NCBI GenBank assembly: GCA_002503885.1
Contig: DASQ01000126.1
Span: 1-64,000 of the forward strand
Source of the DNA: Methanoculleus marisnigri
Lineage (GTDB): Archaea > Halobacteriota > Methanomicrobia > Methanomicrobiales > Methanoculleaceae
Length of the DNA: 64,000 nucleotides
Reading direction: 5' to 3'
A program made the translations under genes and the position numbers. The notes beneath the pieces are model-generated. The model did not search any database. It saw only the letters and a program-made list of their open reading frames with translations, and was not told where the DNA came from. This document shows, piece by piece, positions 7,764 through 16,811 of the stretch. Position 1 is the stretch's first letter. Every line of letters starts with the position of its first letter.

Positions 7764-8396
7764 ATGGAGAAGCAGCCCGCGGGGCAGGATGGGCATTCGG
7801 ACGAGGAGATCCTTGGCCTCCTCGACGAGAACGTACGGGAATGGTGCATACGGCAACTGGAGGGACGGTTCACGCCGCCGCAACGGATGGCGGTTCCGCT
7901 CATCCACGATGGGAAGAACGTTCTCATCTGCTCGCCGACCGGGTCGGGAAAGACCCTCTCGGCATTCCTCGCGACCCTCCGGGCCGAATGCGAGGTCGTC
8001 CTCGTCACGGGATCGCACGACACCATGCTTCCTTCGGTCGCGGGGGGAACAGTCGAGCGCTACGACCGCGGCGGCTACACGGTGGTCCACGGGGATCAGG
8101 CGGTCGACGACCACGGGACGCTGATCATCGGCCACGACCACCCGGCGATCGAGATCGATATGGCCCGGTTCCCCTGCTTCCTCTACGGGCAGGGCGCGGT
8201 GCGCGGGAAAGACCTTATCGTGATGCCGGCCGCGAACCCGCTCTCCCCCGGCGTCATCATCAACGCCGCCAGGAGCCAGGACTTCCTCTCGCCCATCCTC
8301 CGCCGCGTGGACGCAGGAAGCCTGCAGCCGGTGGTGGAGGTGGACGGCGAGGCGGTGGTCCTCCCGCCGCTCGCCGGCATCCGGCGGTTCGCGTGA
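7764..8396 (+). pseudogene. In-frame chimera: N-terminus of an Lhr-like helicase joined to C-terminus of a metallophosphoesterase
   Basis: The 210-residue reading frame has two unrelated halves. Residues ~1-74 are the start of a superfamily 2 (Lhr-like) helicase: TPPQRMAVPLIHDGKN (Q motif) and CSPTGSGKTLSAFLATL (Walker A). From ~75 onward it is the C-terminal half of an archaeal calcineurin-like phosphoesterase: VLVTGSHDTMLP in place of GNHD, and IIGHDHPAIE. The helicase DEAD box and motifs III-VI are absent, as are the first metal-binding motifs (DxH, GDxxH) of the phosphoesterase. These two genes are neighbours in related methanogens (from memory), so one deletion would make this product. 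Neither activity is likely to remain. Confidence 0.8.
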
Positions 8397-8403
8397 AGAG
8401 ATA

Positions 8404-8691
8404 TCAGGTGACCTTCCGGTACAGGGCGATGTCGAGCGGGCCGGCAAACAGGGGTCCTGCCCTCTCCCCGAAGCCCCTGAAGTGCGGAGTTCCGTTGTGG
8501 GCGTCGATTGCGGCCCGGTCCTTCCAGGTCTCGATGAACGTGAACTTCGCGGGGTTCGCGAGGTCCACGTAAAGGTCGTAGGAGACGTTCCCCTCCTCGC
8601 CCCGGCTTGCATCGACGAGGTCCAGGGCAATCTTCATGAATTCATCGGTCTTTTCCGGTCTCACCGTGCATCGTGCAACGATCGTTATCAT
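8404..8691 (-). CDS. Antibiotic biosynthesis monooxygenase (ABM) domain protein
   Basis: A 95-residue single-domain protein of the dimeric alpha/beta-barrel ABM fold. It opens with 'MITIVARCTVRPEKTDEFM' and carries the usual 'ETWKDRAAIDAHNGTPHFR' stretch; the His before the final helix is conserved. Family members include YgiN-type quinol monooxygenases and heme-degrading enzymes. The substrate is unknown. The ATG at 8691 was preferred over an upstream in-frame ATG (8706) because GGAG lies 9 bases before it. Confidence 0.85.
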   Translation of the reverse strand: MITIVARCTVRPEKTDEFMKIALDLVDASRGEEGNVSYDLYVDLANPAKFTFIETWKDRAAIDAHNGTPHFRGFGERAGPLFAGPLDIALYRKVT

Positions 8692-8817
8692 ACGAGTCTT
8701 CTCCATGCCGGTCGGCAACGTTCGTGATGTTGCTGCAGAGACGATAAACCTGCGCATCTGCCCGGCGAATATTGGAACGCTATAGCGCCGGGGCTCAAAC
8801 AGGGTCCCGGGATCATT

Positions 8818-9114
8818 GTGTGGATCGCAAACATCCTCGGCGGAACGGTCATACTCTTCCTCGGAATCATCATCCGGGTCTTCAACGCGAGCGGCCTCAT
8901 TGCAGGCTACAACACCGCGTCCGCGGAGGAGAAGGCGAAGTACGACGAGAGAGCGCTGACGAAGTTCGTGGGCGGCCTCCTGATTGCCGCTTCCGTGATC
9001 CTTCTCGCACGCGGGATCCTGCCGGCCGTTGCAGGAATATCGTGGGCCCTCTTCATGGCGATCGTCATCGGGGGCGTCGTCTACATGAACACCGGGGAGC
9101 GGTTCAAGCAGTGA
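8818..9114 (+). CDS. DUF3784 family small membrane protein
   Basis: A 98-residue protein with three hydrophobic segments (about residues 3-20, 48-68 and 72-90). Between the first two lies 'SGLIAGYNTASAEEKAKYDERALTKFVG', the signature of DUF3784 proteins found in Firmicutes and methanogens. The start is a GTG at 8818 with a weak purine-rich site. Its function is unknown. It is convergent with the membrane protein gene ending at 9132. Confidence 0.8.
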   Translation: MWIANILGGTVILFLGIIIRVFNASGLIAGYNTASAEEKAKYDERALTKFVGGLLIAASVILLARGILPAVAGISWALFMAIVIGGVVYMNTGERFKQ

Positions 9115-9131
9115 GGGGGGCGCTCCGCAAC

Positions 9132-9698
9132 TCAGGCAGGCCCCGCAAACCCGGCCGCCCTCTCTGCATACACCGGATACCGGGCCGAGAAGACCGCTCC
9201 GCCAAAGATCGGGAGCCAGATGCAGATATCCGTGACGATCCCCGGCGCTCCCGGATAGAGGACGTAGAGCACCTCGCTCGCAAGCCCGATGACGAACATC
9301 AGGCCCCAGAAGGCCGTCAACTGACGGTTCAGCCGGATGAAGAAGGGATCGGTCCACTCCTCCTCGGAAACCTCGCGCCGTGCATACTGCTCGGTGAACG
9401 GTACCCCGAGAAGGAGGCTCCCCAGCGTGCCGAGGAGGAGAAACCCGTTCGAGGCGATGCCGAGGAGCGGGACGATATCGAACCAGCAGAGGGCCAGCAC
9501 GAGGACGGAAACGACCGCAAAGAAGAGCGTCGTCACCCCGGCGATGATGAACCGGTCCTTGAGGTCCCGGTAGCCGACGACGATGGACGCGGCGAGCGAG
9601 AGGAGGAGGATGAACTCGATCGGCACCGGGGTGTAGACGGCGAGGGCCGCGAAGATGAGCCAGGGGGAGAAGGAGACGAGAAGGTCGAGCGTCTTCAT
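9132..9698 (-). CDS. Multi-pass membrane protein of unknown function
   Basis: A 188-residue protein with about six hydrophobic segments (around residues 8-25, 28-43, 50-72, 78-98, 130-150 and 155-172). A charged loop 'YARREVSEEEWTDPFFIRLNRQL' lies between segments 4 and 5. I do not recognise the family; homologues of this kind occur as 'hypothetical membrane protein' in archaea and bacteria. It is convergent with the DUF3784 gene (17-base gap). Confidence 0.75.
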   Translation of the reverse strand: MKTLDLLVSFSPWLIFAALAVYTPVPIEFILLLSLAASIVVGYRDLKDRFIIAGVTTLFFAVVSVLVLALCWFDIVPLLGIASNGFLLLGTLGSLLLGVPFTEQYARREVSEEEWTDPFFIRLNRQLTAFWGLMFVIGLASEVLYVLYPGAPGIVTDICIWLPIFGGAVFSARYPVYAERAAGFAGPA

Positions 9699-9817
9699 GG
9701 GGGCAACAGATCCTGTATTGAGGGGTTCCGGATGTCCAGATGAAGCTTTTGAAAATGAACCCGCATGAGTAACGTCTATATACGCTCCCGTCCTCCGGGG
9801 TCCCGGAGTTGGCCCTC

Positions 9818-10972
9818 ATGACACGCCGGACTGTTATCATCCTCGCCACCGTTGCGGTGCTCGCCCTGCTCGGCATCGCCGTGGCCGTCGTGATGCCGCC
9901 GGGCGGCACCACCGGCACCCTGCCGCTCGATACGATCACCCTGCCTGCGGGGTTTGCGATCGACGTCTACGCCGGGAACGTCACCGGGGCACGGTCCATG
10001 ACCCTCTCCCCGAACGGGACGCTTTTTGTCGGGAGCCGCGGTCCCGGGAACGTCTACGCCATCCCCGACCGGGACGGTGACGGTCGGGCCGATGCGGTGA
10101 TCACCGTCGCGAGCGGTCTTAACTCCCCAAACGGGGTCGCGTTCCGGAACGGCTCGCTCTACGTCGCCGAGATCGGGCGCATCCTGCGCTATGACAATAT
10201 CGAGGCAGACCTCGAGAACCCGCCCGAGGCGGTGGTGGTGAGCGACGCCTTCCCGGGTGATGCGTCGCACGGGTGGAAGTTCATCGCGTTCGGGCCCGAC
10301 GGCAAACTCTACGTCCCGGTGGGCGTGCCCTGCAACGTCTGCGACCCCGACGACGAGCGGTTCGGCACCATCCTCCGGATGAACCCGGACGGGACCGACC
10401 TCGAGGTATATGCCCGGGGCATACGAAACACGGTGGGATTCGACTGGGACCCGGAGACCGGCGATTTATGGTTCACCGACAACGGCCGGGACTGGCTCGG
10501 CGATAATATCCCGCCGGATGAATTGAACCGGGCGCCGGAAGCGGGGATGCACTTTGGGTTCCCCTACTGCCACGGACGGTCGATCGCCGACCCGGAGTTC
10601 GGGGAAGGGCAGTCGTGCGCGAACTTCACGCCCCCTGAGCAGGAACTCGGGCCGCACGTGGCCGCGCTCGGTATGCGGTTCTATGACGGCGAGCAGTTCC
10701 CGGAGGAGGACAGGGGTCGGATCTTCATTGCCGAGCACGGCTCCTGGAACCGGGCCGAGCCGATCGGCTACCGGGTGATGACGGTCAGCCTTGAGAACGG
10801 CACGCCCGTCTCCTACGAGATCTTCGCGGAGGGCTGGCTCCAGGGGCGGGATGCATGGGGACGGCCCGTGGACGTCGAGATCGCGAACGACGGGTCGCTC
10901 CTGGTCTCGGACGACCGGGCGAATGCCATCTACCGGATAACCTACCCGGAGGTCACTTCCCCTTCCGGATGA
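9818..10972 (+). CDS. Secreted PQQ-dependent sugar dehydrogenase-like (sorbosone dehydrogenase) beta-propeller
   Basis: A 384-residue protein with an N-terminal signal or anchor helix (residues ~3-22). The rest is a six-bladed propeller of the glucose/sorbosone dehydrogenase family: repeated '[17 protein letters not shown]', '[12 protein letters not shown]', '[30 protein letters not shown]', '[13 protein letters not shown]' and '[11 protein letters not shown]'. A cysteine pair in PCNVCDPDD is typical of the family. Methanogens do not make PQQ, so the cofactor and reaction are uncertain. The ATG at 9818 is favoured by GGAG at 9804-9807; an upstream TTG is less likely. Its end overlaps the opposite-strand gene by 20 bases. 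Confidence 0.85.
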   Translation: MTRRTVIILATVAVLALLGIAVAVVMPPGGTTGTLPLDTITLPAGFAIDVYAGNVTGARSMTLSPNGTLFVGSRGPGNVYAIPDRDGDGRADAVITVASGLNSPNGVAFRNGSLYVAEIGRILRYDNIEADLENPPEAVVVSDAFPGDASHGWKFIAFGPDGKLYVPVGVPCNVCDPDDERFGTILRMNPDGTDLEVYARGIRNTVGFDWDPETGDLWFTDNGRDWLGDNIPPDELNRAPEAGMHFGFPYCHGRSIADPEFGEGQSCANFTPPEQELGPHVAALGMRFYDGEQFPEEDRGRIFIAEHGSWNRAEPIGYRVMTVSLENGTPVSYEIFAEGWLQGRDAWGRPVDVEIANDGSLLVSDDRANAIYRITYPEVTSPSG

Positions 10973-11552
10973 CCCGGCCGAGGTGGAACGGCATCGGGCC
11001 CGGTGCGACGGCGGGGAACGTCCCCTCCGCCGCGCGCCGGACATCCTCGAGGGAGTAGAATGCCTTCGGGTTGAACTCGTGGATGGCCTTCTCCACGTCC
11101 TTGATGTTCTTCCTCTTAACCACCGAGAAGATTACCTTGCCGGGGCCCTGCTTCCCCTGGGCGTCGAGGACTGTCACTCCGTAGCCGGCGGCGCGGAGGT
11201 ACTCGATAAGGTTGGTCGCATCCCGCTGGGTGATGATCCGGACGAGGGCAAGCCCCATTGCCAGCCGCTCCTCGACGATCATCCCGATGTAGTTCCCGGT
11301 GCCGAACCCGGCGGCATAGGCGAGGTAGTTGAGCGGGTTGGTGAGGTTCTGGAAGATCTGGCCGATGGCGATGATCCAGATGAAGACCTCGAAGAACCCG
11401 AGAACCGGAGCGATCATCTTCATGCCCCGGGATATGAAGATGATCCGCATCGTCCCGATGGTGACGTCACATATTCGCGCAAAAAAAATGAATACCGGGA
11501 CTATGACCAGCGAGAAGACCTCCGGGTCGATATCCGGAACGATGCCGAGCAT
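10953..11552 (-). CDS. UPF0316 (DUF2179) membrane protein
   Basis: A 199-residue protein of the UPF0316 family. An N-terminal hydrophobic region covers about residues 10-105, including '[23 protein letters not shown]', the family signature. A cytosolic DUF2179 domain follows, '[52 protein letters not shown]'. DUF2179 domains are proposed ligand-binding modules. The function is unknown. The last 20 bases overlap tail-to-tail with the sorbosone-dehydrogenase-like gene. A TATA box lies ~25 bases upstream of the ATG, so the transcript is probably leaderless. Confidence 0.88.
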   Translation of the reverse strand: MLGIVPDIDPEVFSLVIVPVFIFFARICDVTIGTMRIIFISRGMKMIAPVLGFFEVFIWIIAIGQIFQNLTNPLNYLAYAAGFGTGNYIGMIVEERLAMGLALVRIITQRDATNLIEYLRAAGYGVTVLDAQGKQGPGKVIFSVVKRKNIKDVEKAIHEFNPKAFYSLEDVRRAAEGTFPAVAPGPMPFHLGRVIRKGK

Positions 11553-11571
11553 AGATCATGATTGATGAGCA

Positions 11572-11583
11572 GGTGTTATATTT
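11572..11583 (-). promoter_or_regulatory. TATA box for a leaderless UPF0316 transcript
   Basis: On the minus strand this reads AAAAATATAACA, centred ~26 bases upstream of the ATG at 11552, the spacing of a leaderless archaeal transcript. The remaining 350 bases to the zinc-ribbon gene at 11934 hold nothing that can be supported. Confidence 0.5.
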
Positions 11584-11933
11584 TTATCTATATTCAAATA
11601 TATTTCGAACGCAGAAGAGTTCCAGGAACCTTTCTTTAGAGGAATTACACGAAGATGCGCTGGAAAAAGGTCGAAAGACACACGGATCATAGGCTGATCG
11701 TGGCGTCCCATTCCTCTGCCCGGAGGTTCTCCGGCCTCTTTTCGCTCCCCCGGAGAGAGCTCCTTCCCGCAGAAAGGGCTGACACCGGCCCCCCGTGTCC
11801 ACGGGTCCGGTAGCATCGCAAAATTACCCCCGTCCATCGGGTACTTCAGCCCGTAGCCGGAGTTTCGGCCGGAGCCCCCGTTGGATAGCCTTATGATATC
11901 AGCGTCCGATCAGGCATAGTGTGGTGAGATACC

Positions 11934-12062
11934 ATGCCAAAGTGCTACAGTTGCGGTGCCGAGATCAATCCGAAGAAGACGAGATGTCCGAAATGCGGGG
12001 CAAAGGTTGAGGCAGGGAGCGGAAAACAACCGGAAGCCGGAGTTGTTGGGGGGCGGCGGTAA
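11934..12062 (+). CDS. 42-residue zinc-ribbon microprotein
   Basis: An ATG at 11934 with GGTGAG 6 bases upstream opens a 42-codon frame. It begins MPKCYSCGAEINPKKTRCPK and continues CGAKVE, giving two CxxC knuckles (Cys4/Cys7 and Cys18/Cys21) that would hold one zinc. A Gly-rich basic tail follows. The arrangement matches the zinc-ribbon modules found at the ends of many archaeal proteins, here as a stand-alone peptide. The partner or target is unknown. Confidence 0.7.
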   Translation: MPKCYSCGAEINPKKTRCPKCGAKVEAGSGKQPEAGVVGGRR

Positions 12063-12080
12063 AAATCCGCGAAAACCCCC

Positions 12081-12719
12081 TCACCGAACCTCTTCTACTC
12101 TTTCCTGGTCTTTTTCCACCCGGTAGCCCGGGGATGTGCGCCACCAGTAGTAGACTTCGTAGACGAGCAGCGCGAGCAGCACCGCGCAGGCGCCGAAGAA
12201 GAAGCCCATCACCAGGTCATGGACCGGCGGCGCCCCGGCGGCATCGAGGGTGGGGGCCTGGAGCGTCGAGAACTCCTCTCCGTTCCCGCCGGCAACCCTC
12301 TCTGCGGGCGCCGCGTCCCAGGATGGCGGCAGCACCGCCGGAAGAACCGCCCAGAGCCCGAGGCTCGCCAGGACAACGATCCCAAAGAGTGTCGCGTACT
12401 TCTGCAGCACCGACCGGAGGTCGCTTACCGGCGACGCGATGATGAGGACCTGGTTCGTAAGGCCGTAGACCTTCACCTCGCGTCCTTTCTCGCTCCAGCG
12501 AGTCTCCATAACCTCAAGAAGCCCGACGTCGAGAAGGTTCTCGATGTGGTAGGAAGCGGTGGTGATGGGGATCTTCATCTGCCGGGCGACCTGCGACGAC
12601 GTCAGCGGCCCGCTACCGAAGGCCTGGATGACCGCGTTCGCCGTCTGGCTCGCCATTGCCCGGGCGATCTTCTGTGCCCGCTCATCGCCCGGCTGGATCA
12701 CTACAACATCGTCAACCAT
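12081..12719 (-). CDS. Membrane-anchored winged-helix transcriptional regulator (ArsR-like)
   Basis: A 212-residue protein. Residues ~20-100 form a winged helix: 'IARAMASQTANAVIQAFGSGPLTSSQVARQMKIPITTASYHIENLLDVGLLE', typical of archaeal ArsR-like regulators. Two hydrophobic segments follow (about residues 112-135 and 170-195), ending in a charged tail. It would be a membrane-tethered DNA-binding protein. The ATG at 12719 lies inside the last codons of alaS, overlapping it by 8 bases, so the two genes are translationally coupled and may be co-regulated. Confidence 0.85.
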   Translation of the reverse strand: MVDDVVVIQPGDERAQKIARAMASQTANAVIQAFGSGPLTSSQVARQMKIPITTASYHIENLLDVGLLEVMETRWSEKGREVKVYGLTNQVLIIASPVSDLRSVLQKYATLFGIVVLASLGLWAVLPAVLPPSWDAAPAERVAGGNGEEFSTLQAPTLDAAGAPPVHDLVMGFFFGACAVLLALLVYEVYYWWRTSPGYRVEKDQERVEEVR

Positions 12720-15456
12720 GGAGTGCTTCAAGAATCCGGCTGCGCCCGTGCTCGAGCGCCTCTTCGAGCCGGGAGGCGTCCGAGCCTGCGCCCTGCGCAA
12801 GGTTCGGCTTGCCGCCGCCCTTCCCGCCGAGGACGCTGCAGGCCTCCCGCACGATATCGGCAGCGTTCACCGCCGGTATTCCCGACGTCGCCACCACCTT
12901 CACGTTTCCGTCCGCCGATGCAAAGAGCGCCACGCCGCCCTCATCAGCGACGGTGGTGGCGAGGGCGACGAGTTCCTTATGGGTCGCATCCAGCTGCCTG
13001 ACGACGACCCTGATCCCGTCCACCAGCTCGCCCCCGAGATGCTGCGCCTGGAGGCCCACCACTTTCTTCTGGAGATGCTCGATCTCCTTCTTCTGCTCCT
13101 TCCATTCCCCAAAGAATCGGGCTACCGTCGTCGGCAGGTTCTCGGGCTGGACGCTTACCACATCGGCAGACGTCTGGAGGAGTTCCGCCATGTGCTGCAT
13201 GGCATACACGGCAGCCATGCCGGCCGCAAAGATCAGCCGCTCGACGCCGTCCTGGATGTGCTCGACGGCAAGGATCCGGATCGGCCCGATCTCGCCGGTT
13301 GTCCGGACATGCGTTCCCGCACACGCCTGCACATCGCTTCCCACCTGCACCGTCCGGATCTCCCGGCCCGGCGGGACACCGCCCTGGTAGAGGCCGAACC
13401 CGTGCTTCTGCTCGGCCTTCGTCCGCTCCTCGATACGAATGTAGACCGGCGTATCGGCCATGACCAGACGGTTCGCCCCGATCTCGATCCTCTTGAGTTC
13501 TTCGGGCGTGATATGCTTGTAATGCCGGATGTCCAGGCGGGAGGTCTCGCTCCCCTTCTGGGCGCCTGCCTGGTGCACATGAACGCCGAGCACCTTCCTC
13601 GCGGCGTGCAGGAGGACGTGGGTCGCCGTGTGGTGGCGCATCAGCGACCACCGGCGTTCCTCGTCCACCATGCCCTTCACCCGGTCGCCACGCATGAGGG
13701 GGCCTCCGGAGACCCGGTGGAGGATCACCTCCCCGATCTTCGTCGCCTCCTCCACCCGCACCATGCTATCAGACGTCACCAGGGTGCCGGTATCGGAAGG
13801 CTGGCCGCCTCCCTCGGGGTAGAAGAGCGTCTGGTCCAGAACTACCATCCCGTCAAAGTAGTCCAGCACCATCGCCTCGAACTCGATTTCGTTCGGGAGC
13901 TCATAGTAGAGCTTCTTTGTCGGGGGGAGAGTTTTCGCCCGCTCGCGGTAGGGAGCAAGCGGATCCGTCCCTTTCGCCTCCTTCTGAGCCTCCGAGTGCG
14001 TATCGGCGATCAGTGAGTAGAAATTGTCGGGGATCTCCGCGACAGCGCCCTCGGCGGCAGCGACATCCTTCACCATCTCGGGTGGGATGCCGTGCGAGTC
14101 ATAGAGGGTGATGACCTCTTCGAGGGGGACGCGGGCGCTCTTCGCCCTGTAGTTCCGGGCGATCTTCTGGACGATCCGGGTTCCGCGTTCGAGGGTGCTT
14201 GCATAGCGTGCCTCCTCGTTCTCCACGATCTCCCGGACCACATCGATATCCTGCCCGAAGTTCGCGGTCCCCACGACCTGCATCTGTGCCTCGATCAGGT
14301 CGCCCAGGTCCTCGTCCATCGAGAGGTCGTTCATCATCCGGAGCGTCCGGCGAAGCACGAGTCGGGCGAGATACCCCTCACGGACGTTCGAGGGGACGAT
14401 GCAGTCGCCGAGCATATAGGCGAGGCAGCGGGTGTGGTCGGCGATGGAGTAGACCTTCTCGATCGGGACGACGATCCGCTCAAGCCGCTCGACGGGTACG
14501 TCGATCGCCTCGGCGACCTTCTTCCGGAGGTTGTAGAGGTTCGTCCCGGAGATGTCCATAACCCCGGCGAACCGGGCGCTGAGCCCCATGATCTTCGTGA
14601 ACTCCGGGTTGTCGAGGAGATGCTCGAGGTGAGACGAACGCATCAGGCGGTTCACCATCTCCGGAAAGACCGCATCGTAGATCGTCGGCGACCCCTGCGA
14701 GGCCCAGACGAACCTCTCGAGGCCGTAGCCGGTATCCACGATATTGAGCCGCATCGGGTAGTAGGGCTGCCCGTTCACATCGACGGGCGGCTTATCGTTC
14801 TTCTGCCGCCCGAGGTTCATGAAGACGAGCGTCGCGACCTCAAGGCCGCCGATGAGCACCTCGACGGATGCCCCGGCGTTTCCGCCGCCGTACCAGGGGT
14901 GTTCCTTATAACTGACCCGGTCAAGGTCGCCCCCGATCGACGCGATGAACTCGTCGCAGAGGGCGACCGTCTCTTCCTTCCAGTAGATCTGCTCTTCGGG
15001 GGTGTTGAAGGCGTGATGCGCCATCATCTCAAAGAGCGTCAGGTGGCGCCCCGACCTGCCGACGGAGTCGAGATCGTTTAGGCGGATGCAGGGCTGGGAG
15101 ATGGTCAGCGGGTTCGCCGGCGGGGGGACGACCCCGCTCGTGACGAATGGCTGAAAATCGGCGATAGATGCGATGGTGAGGTAGATATCGTCTCTCCACC
15201 GGGCAGCTACGGGGTATCGCTCGAGGCGTGTATGCCCGTGCCGCTCAAAGAAGGAGAGGAATGCCTCCCGCATCTCATCAACGGTATGAGGTCTGAAAAC
15301 CGGGTTGCCGATGAAGTTATACGTCACACACGGAGCGTCGCCGCAGAACTCTTGTTCGGGGTCCCGGGTCCAGAAGGCTGCCCCGCAACTCTTGCAGACC
15401 TTCCGCTCAAACCCCTGGGAATGGAAATAATCGAGCGCATATTCTTCTTCGAGCAT
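12712..15456 (-). CDS. alaS: Alanyl-tRNA synthetase (archaeal type)
   Basis: A 914-residue class II aminoacyl-tRNA synthetase that charges tRNA-Ala. An N-terminal Cys-rich insert ('VCKSCGAAFWTRDPEQEFCGDAPC') is specific to archaeal AlaRS. Catalytic motifs follow ('ARWRDDIYLTIASIADFQPFVTSG', 'GNAGASVEVLIGGLEVATLVFMNL'). The editing domain carries 'HHTATHVLLHAAR' and 'CAGTHVRTTGEIGP' (zinc ligands), and the C-Ala region is Gly-rich. The start is placed at the ATG at 15456 (MLEEEYALDYF), where family homology begins; the frame is open further upstream but lacks similarity. It is preceded 62 bases away by the SWIM/Nif3 pair. Confidence 0.96.
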   Translation of the reverse strand: MLEEEYALDYFHSQGFERKVCKSCGAAFWTRDPEQEFCGDAPCVTYNFIGNPVFRPHTVDEMREAFLSFFERHGHTRLERYPVAARWRDDIYLTIASIADFQPFVTSGVVPPPANPLTISQPCIRLNDLDSVGRSGRHLTLFEMMAHHAFNTPEEQIYWKEETVALCDEFIASIGGDLDRVSYKEHPWYGGGNAGASVEVLIGGLEVATLVFMNLGRQKNDKPPVDVNGQPYYPMRLNIVDTGYGLERFVWASQGSPTIYDAVFPEMVNRLMRSSHLEHLLDNPEFTKIMGLSARFAGVMDISGTNLYNLRKKVAEAIDVPVERLERIVVPIEKVYSIADHTRCLAYMLGDCIVPSNVREGYLARLVLRRTLRMMNDLSMDEDLGDLIEAQMQVVGTANFGQDIDVVREIVENEEARYASTLERGTRIVQKIARNYRAKSARVPLEEVITLYDSHGIPPEMVKDVAAAEGAVAEIPDNFYSLIADTHSEAQKEAKGTDPLAPYRERAKTLPPTKKLYYELPNEIEFEAMVLDYFDGMVVLDQTLFYPEGGGQPSDTGTLVTSDSMVRVEEATKIGEVILHRVSGGPLMRGDRVKGMVDEERRWSLMRHHTATHVLLHAARKVLGVHVHQAGAQKGSETSRLDIRHYKHITPEELKRIEIGANRLVMADTPVYIRIEERTKAEQKHGFGLYQGGVPPGREIRTVQVGSDVQACAGTHVRTTGEIGPIRILAVEHIQDGVERLIFAAGMAAVYAMQHMAELLQTSADVVSVQPENLPTTVARFFGEWKEQKKEIEHLQKKVVGLQAQHLGGELVDGIRVVVRQLDATHKELVALATTVADEGGVALFASADGNVKVVATSGIPAVNAADIVREACSVLGGKGGGKPNLAQGAGSDASRLEEALEHGRSRILEALHG

Positions 15457-15517
15457 TGAAAACCACGCAGTATGATCAGATTCGACCGGGACCGATATAG
15501 TTGTTTGTGCAGATTGT

Positions 15518-15835
15518 TTATAGTTTCCAGGTGTCCTGGTACCAGAGATCGTAGGATTCGTATAATCCCGTCCGTTCGGCGATGCGTACGGCAAGGATAT
15601 GCCAGCATTCGCGTCCCCGGAAGAGGAAGTCGCTGCAGGTGCAGAAGTCACCTTCAACGATATACTCGTCGTTCCGGCCCACCACGATGAAGAAGTCCCG
15701 GTAGCGCTTCACCTGCCCTGCATCGACGGCTCGAAGTGCCTTTTTTCCCCGCTCCCCGTAGGCGCTCTCGATACAGGCGCGAAACTCCGGTGTCAGCGCC
15801 CGGTCCCGCTCGATCTTCTGCCAGATACTGCTCAT
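15518..15835 (-). CDS. SWIM zinc-finger protein
   Basis: A 105-residue protein whose centre carries CTCSDFLFRGRECWHIL, a CxC...CxH SWIM zinc finger (Cys64, Cys66, Cys77, His79 approximately). SWIM domains bind DNA or proteins and occur in Swi2/Snf2 helicases and recombination partners. Small stand-alone archaeal SWIM proteins are common but poorly studied. Its ATG overlaps the stop of the upstream nif3-like gene by 4 bases (ATGA), so the two are translated together. Confidence 0.87.
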   Translation of the reverse strand: MSSIWQKIERDRALTPEFRACIESAYGERGKKALRAVDAGQVKRYRDFFIVVGRNDEYIVEGDFCTCSDFLFRGRECWHILAVRIAERTGLYESYDLWYQDTWKL

Positions 15836-16542
15836 GGAACTACCACTACGTGTGGCGGATCAGGGATATAATGCCATCCCATGCGAGAGGAGAGCACCTC
15901 CATGGCGGGGGCCTCGAGCGCATAGTGGGTGGCCTCGAGACAGGGTATGGGCGACGCCCGGGCCACGCTGTGCTTCAGCTCCGCCGAGAGGAAAGCTTCC
16001 GCCCCGAGGGCGACGGCCTCCCGGATCAGGTCGGGGTCAAACCCGCTCCCCCCCACGACCGCCAGGCGCCGGATCGTCCCCGTCTCCCCGTAGACCCGGA
16101 TCCCTCCGCCCGGGAGGCGCCGGGCGATCTCCTTCGCGTCGAGGGTGCAGTCGCCGACGAGGCCGGCGGCCATCCGCTCCGTCGCCAGGAGATCGAGCCT
16201 GGATGCCAGGATGTCGTTGACGCCTCCGGGGGCATGGTCGAAGTTCGTGTGCATTACATAGAGGTTCATGCGGGCGGCAAGGAGCGTCCGGAGCAGGCGC
16301 GAGGTCGGACCCCGGATCGCCGTGACCGGGCTCCAGAGGGGGGTGTGGTGGACGACCAGCATATCCGCGCCGGCAAGAGCGGCGGCATCCACCACCCGCT
16401 CTGTGGCATCGAGCGCACAGCAGACGGTTCCGATCTCATTCTGCCCCTCGACGACGAGACCGATCCTCCCGGCATCGTACTCTTCGGCCAGTTCGGGCGG
16501 AGCGACCTGCTCCATTGCGGTGATGAACCTCTCGATATCCAT
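15832..16542 (-). CDS. Nif3-like dinuclear metal-binding protein
   Basis: A 236-residue NIF3/DUF34 protein. VVHHTPLW (HH pair), HTNFDHAPGGVND (His and Asp) and, in the C-terminal half, LKHS and EATHYALE supply the two-metal site of the family. Some members are described as GTP cyclohydrolase I type 2, but the activity of most is unknown. The length fits the simple archaeal form without the PII-like insert. It is the first gene of a pair with the SWIM protein (4-base overlap). Confidence 0.9.
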   Translation of the reverse strand: MDIERFITAMEQVAPPELAEEYDAGRIGLVVEGQNEIGTVCCALDATERVVDAAALAGADMLVVHHTPLWSPVTAIRGPTSRLLRTLLAARMNLYVMHTNFDHAPGGVNDILASRLDLLATERMAAGLVGDCTLDAKEIARRLPGGGIRVYGETGTIRRLAVVGGSGFDPDLIREAVALGAEAFLSAELKHSVARASPIPCLEATHYALEAPAMEVLSSRMGWHYIPDPPHVVVVP

Positions 16543-16811
16543 GCAGTATCTCGTATAGACTTCACGGGATAAAAAAGGTGAACGAGGTCACCTCCGCCCG
16601 GAGGAAGGGGGCCGTCCACAGCTCCGGCACTCATGCCGCCGGAGACAGGCGCTCCGGGCCGGACGCATCTTCGAAGTCAGGAGGAACCAGCGGCCTTATC
16701 CGGAGCAAAAGGGTCAGTATCATCAAAGGCCCCCAGATTTCTGATATACAAAATAGAAATAGTTATACCCGGAAGAACCGATAGTTGGATGTTGTCTATT
16801 GGAGACAGATC

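Noticed and set aside
8404..9939. A 511-codon minus-strand frame including the ABM protein
   Set aside because: Only the last 95 codons show a domain; the rest is antisense or out of frame to the DUF3784 and membrane genes.
11556..11837. A 93-codon minus-strand frame between UPF0316 and the zinc ribbon
   Set aside because: It crosses the promoter of the UPF0316 gene, has no ribosome site and no recognisable fold.
12559..14016. A 485-codon + strand frame and a 329-codon one at 14092-15081
   Set aside because: Both are antisense to alaS, which has every expected motif.
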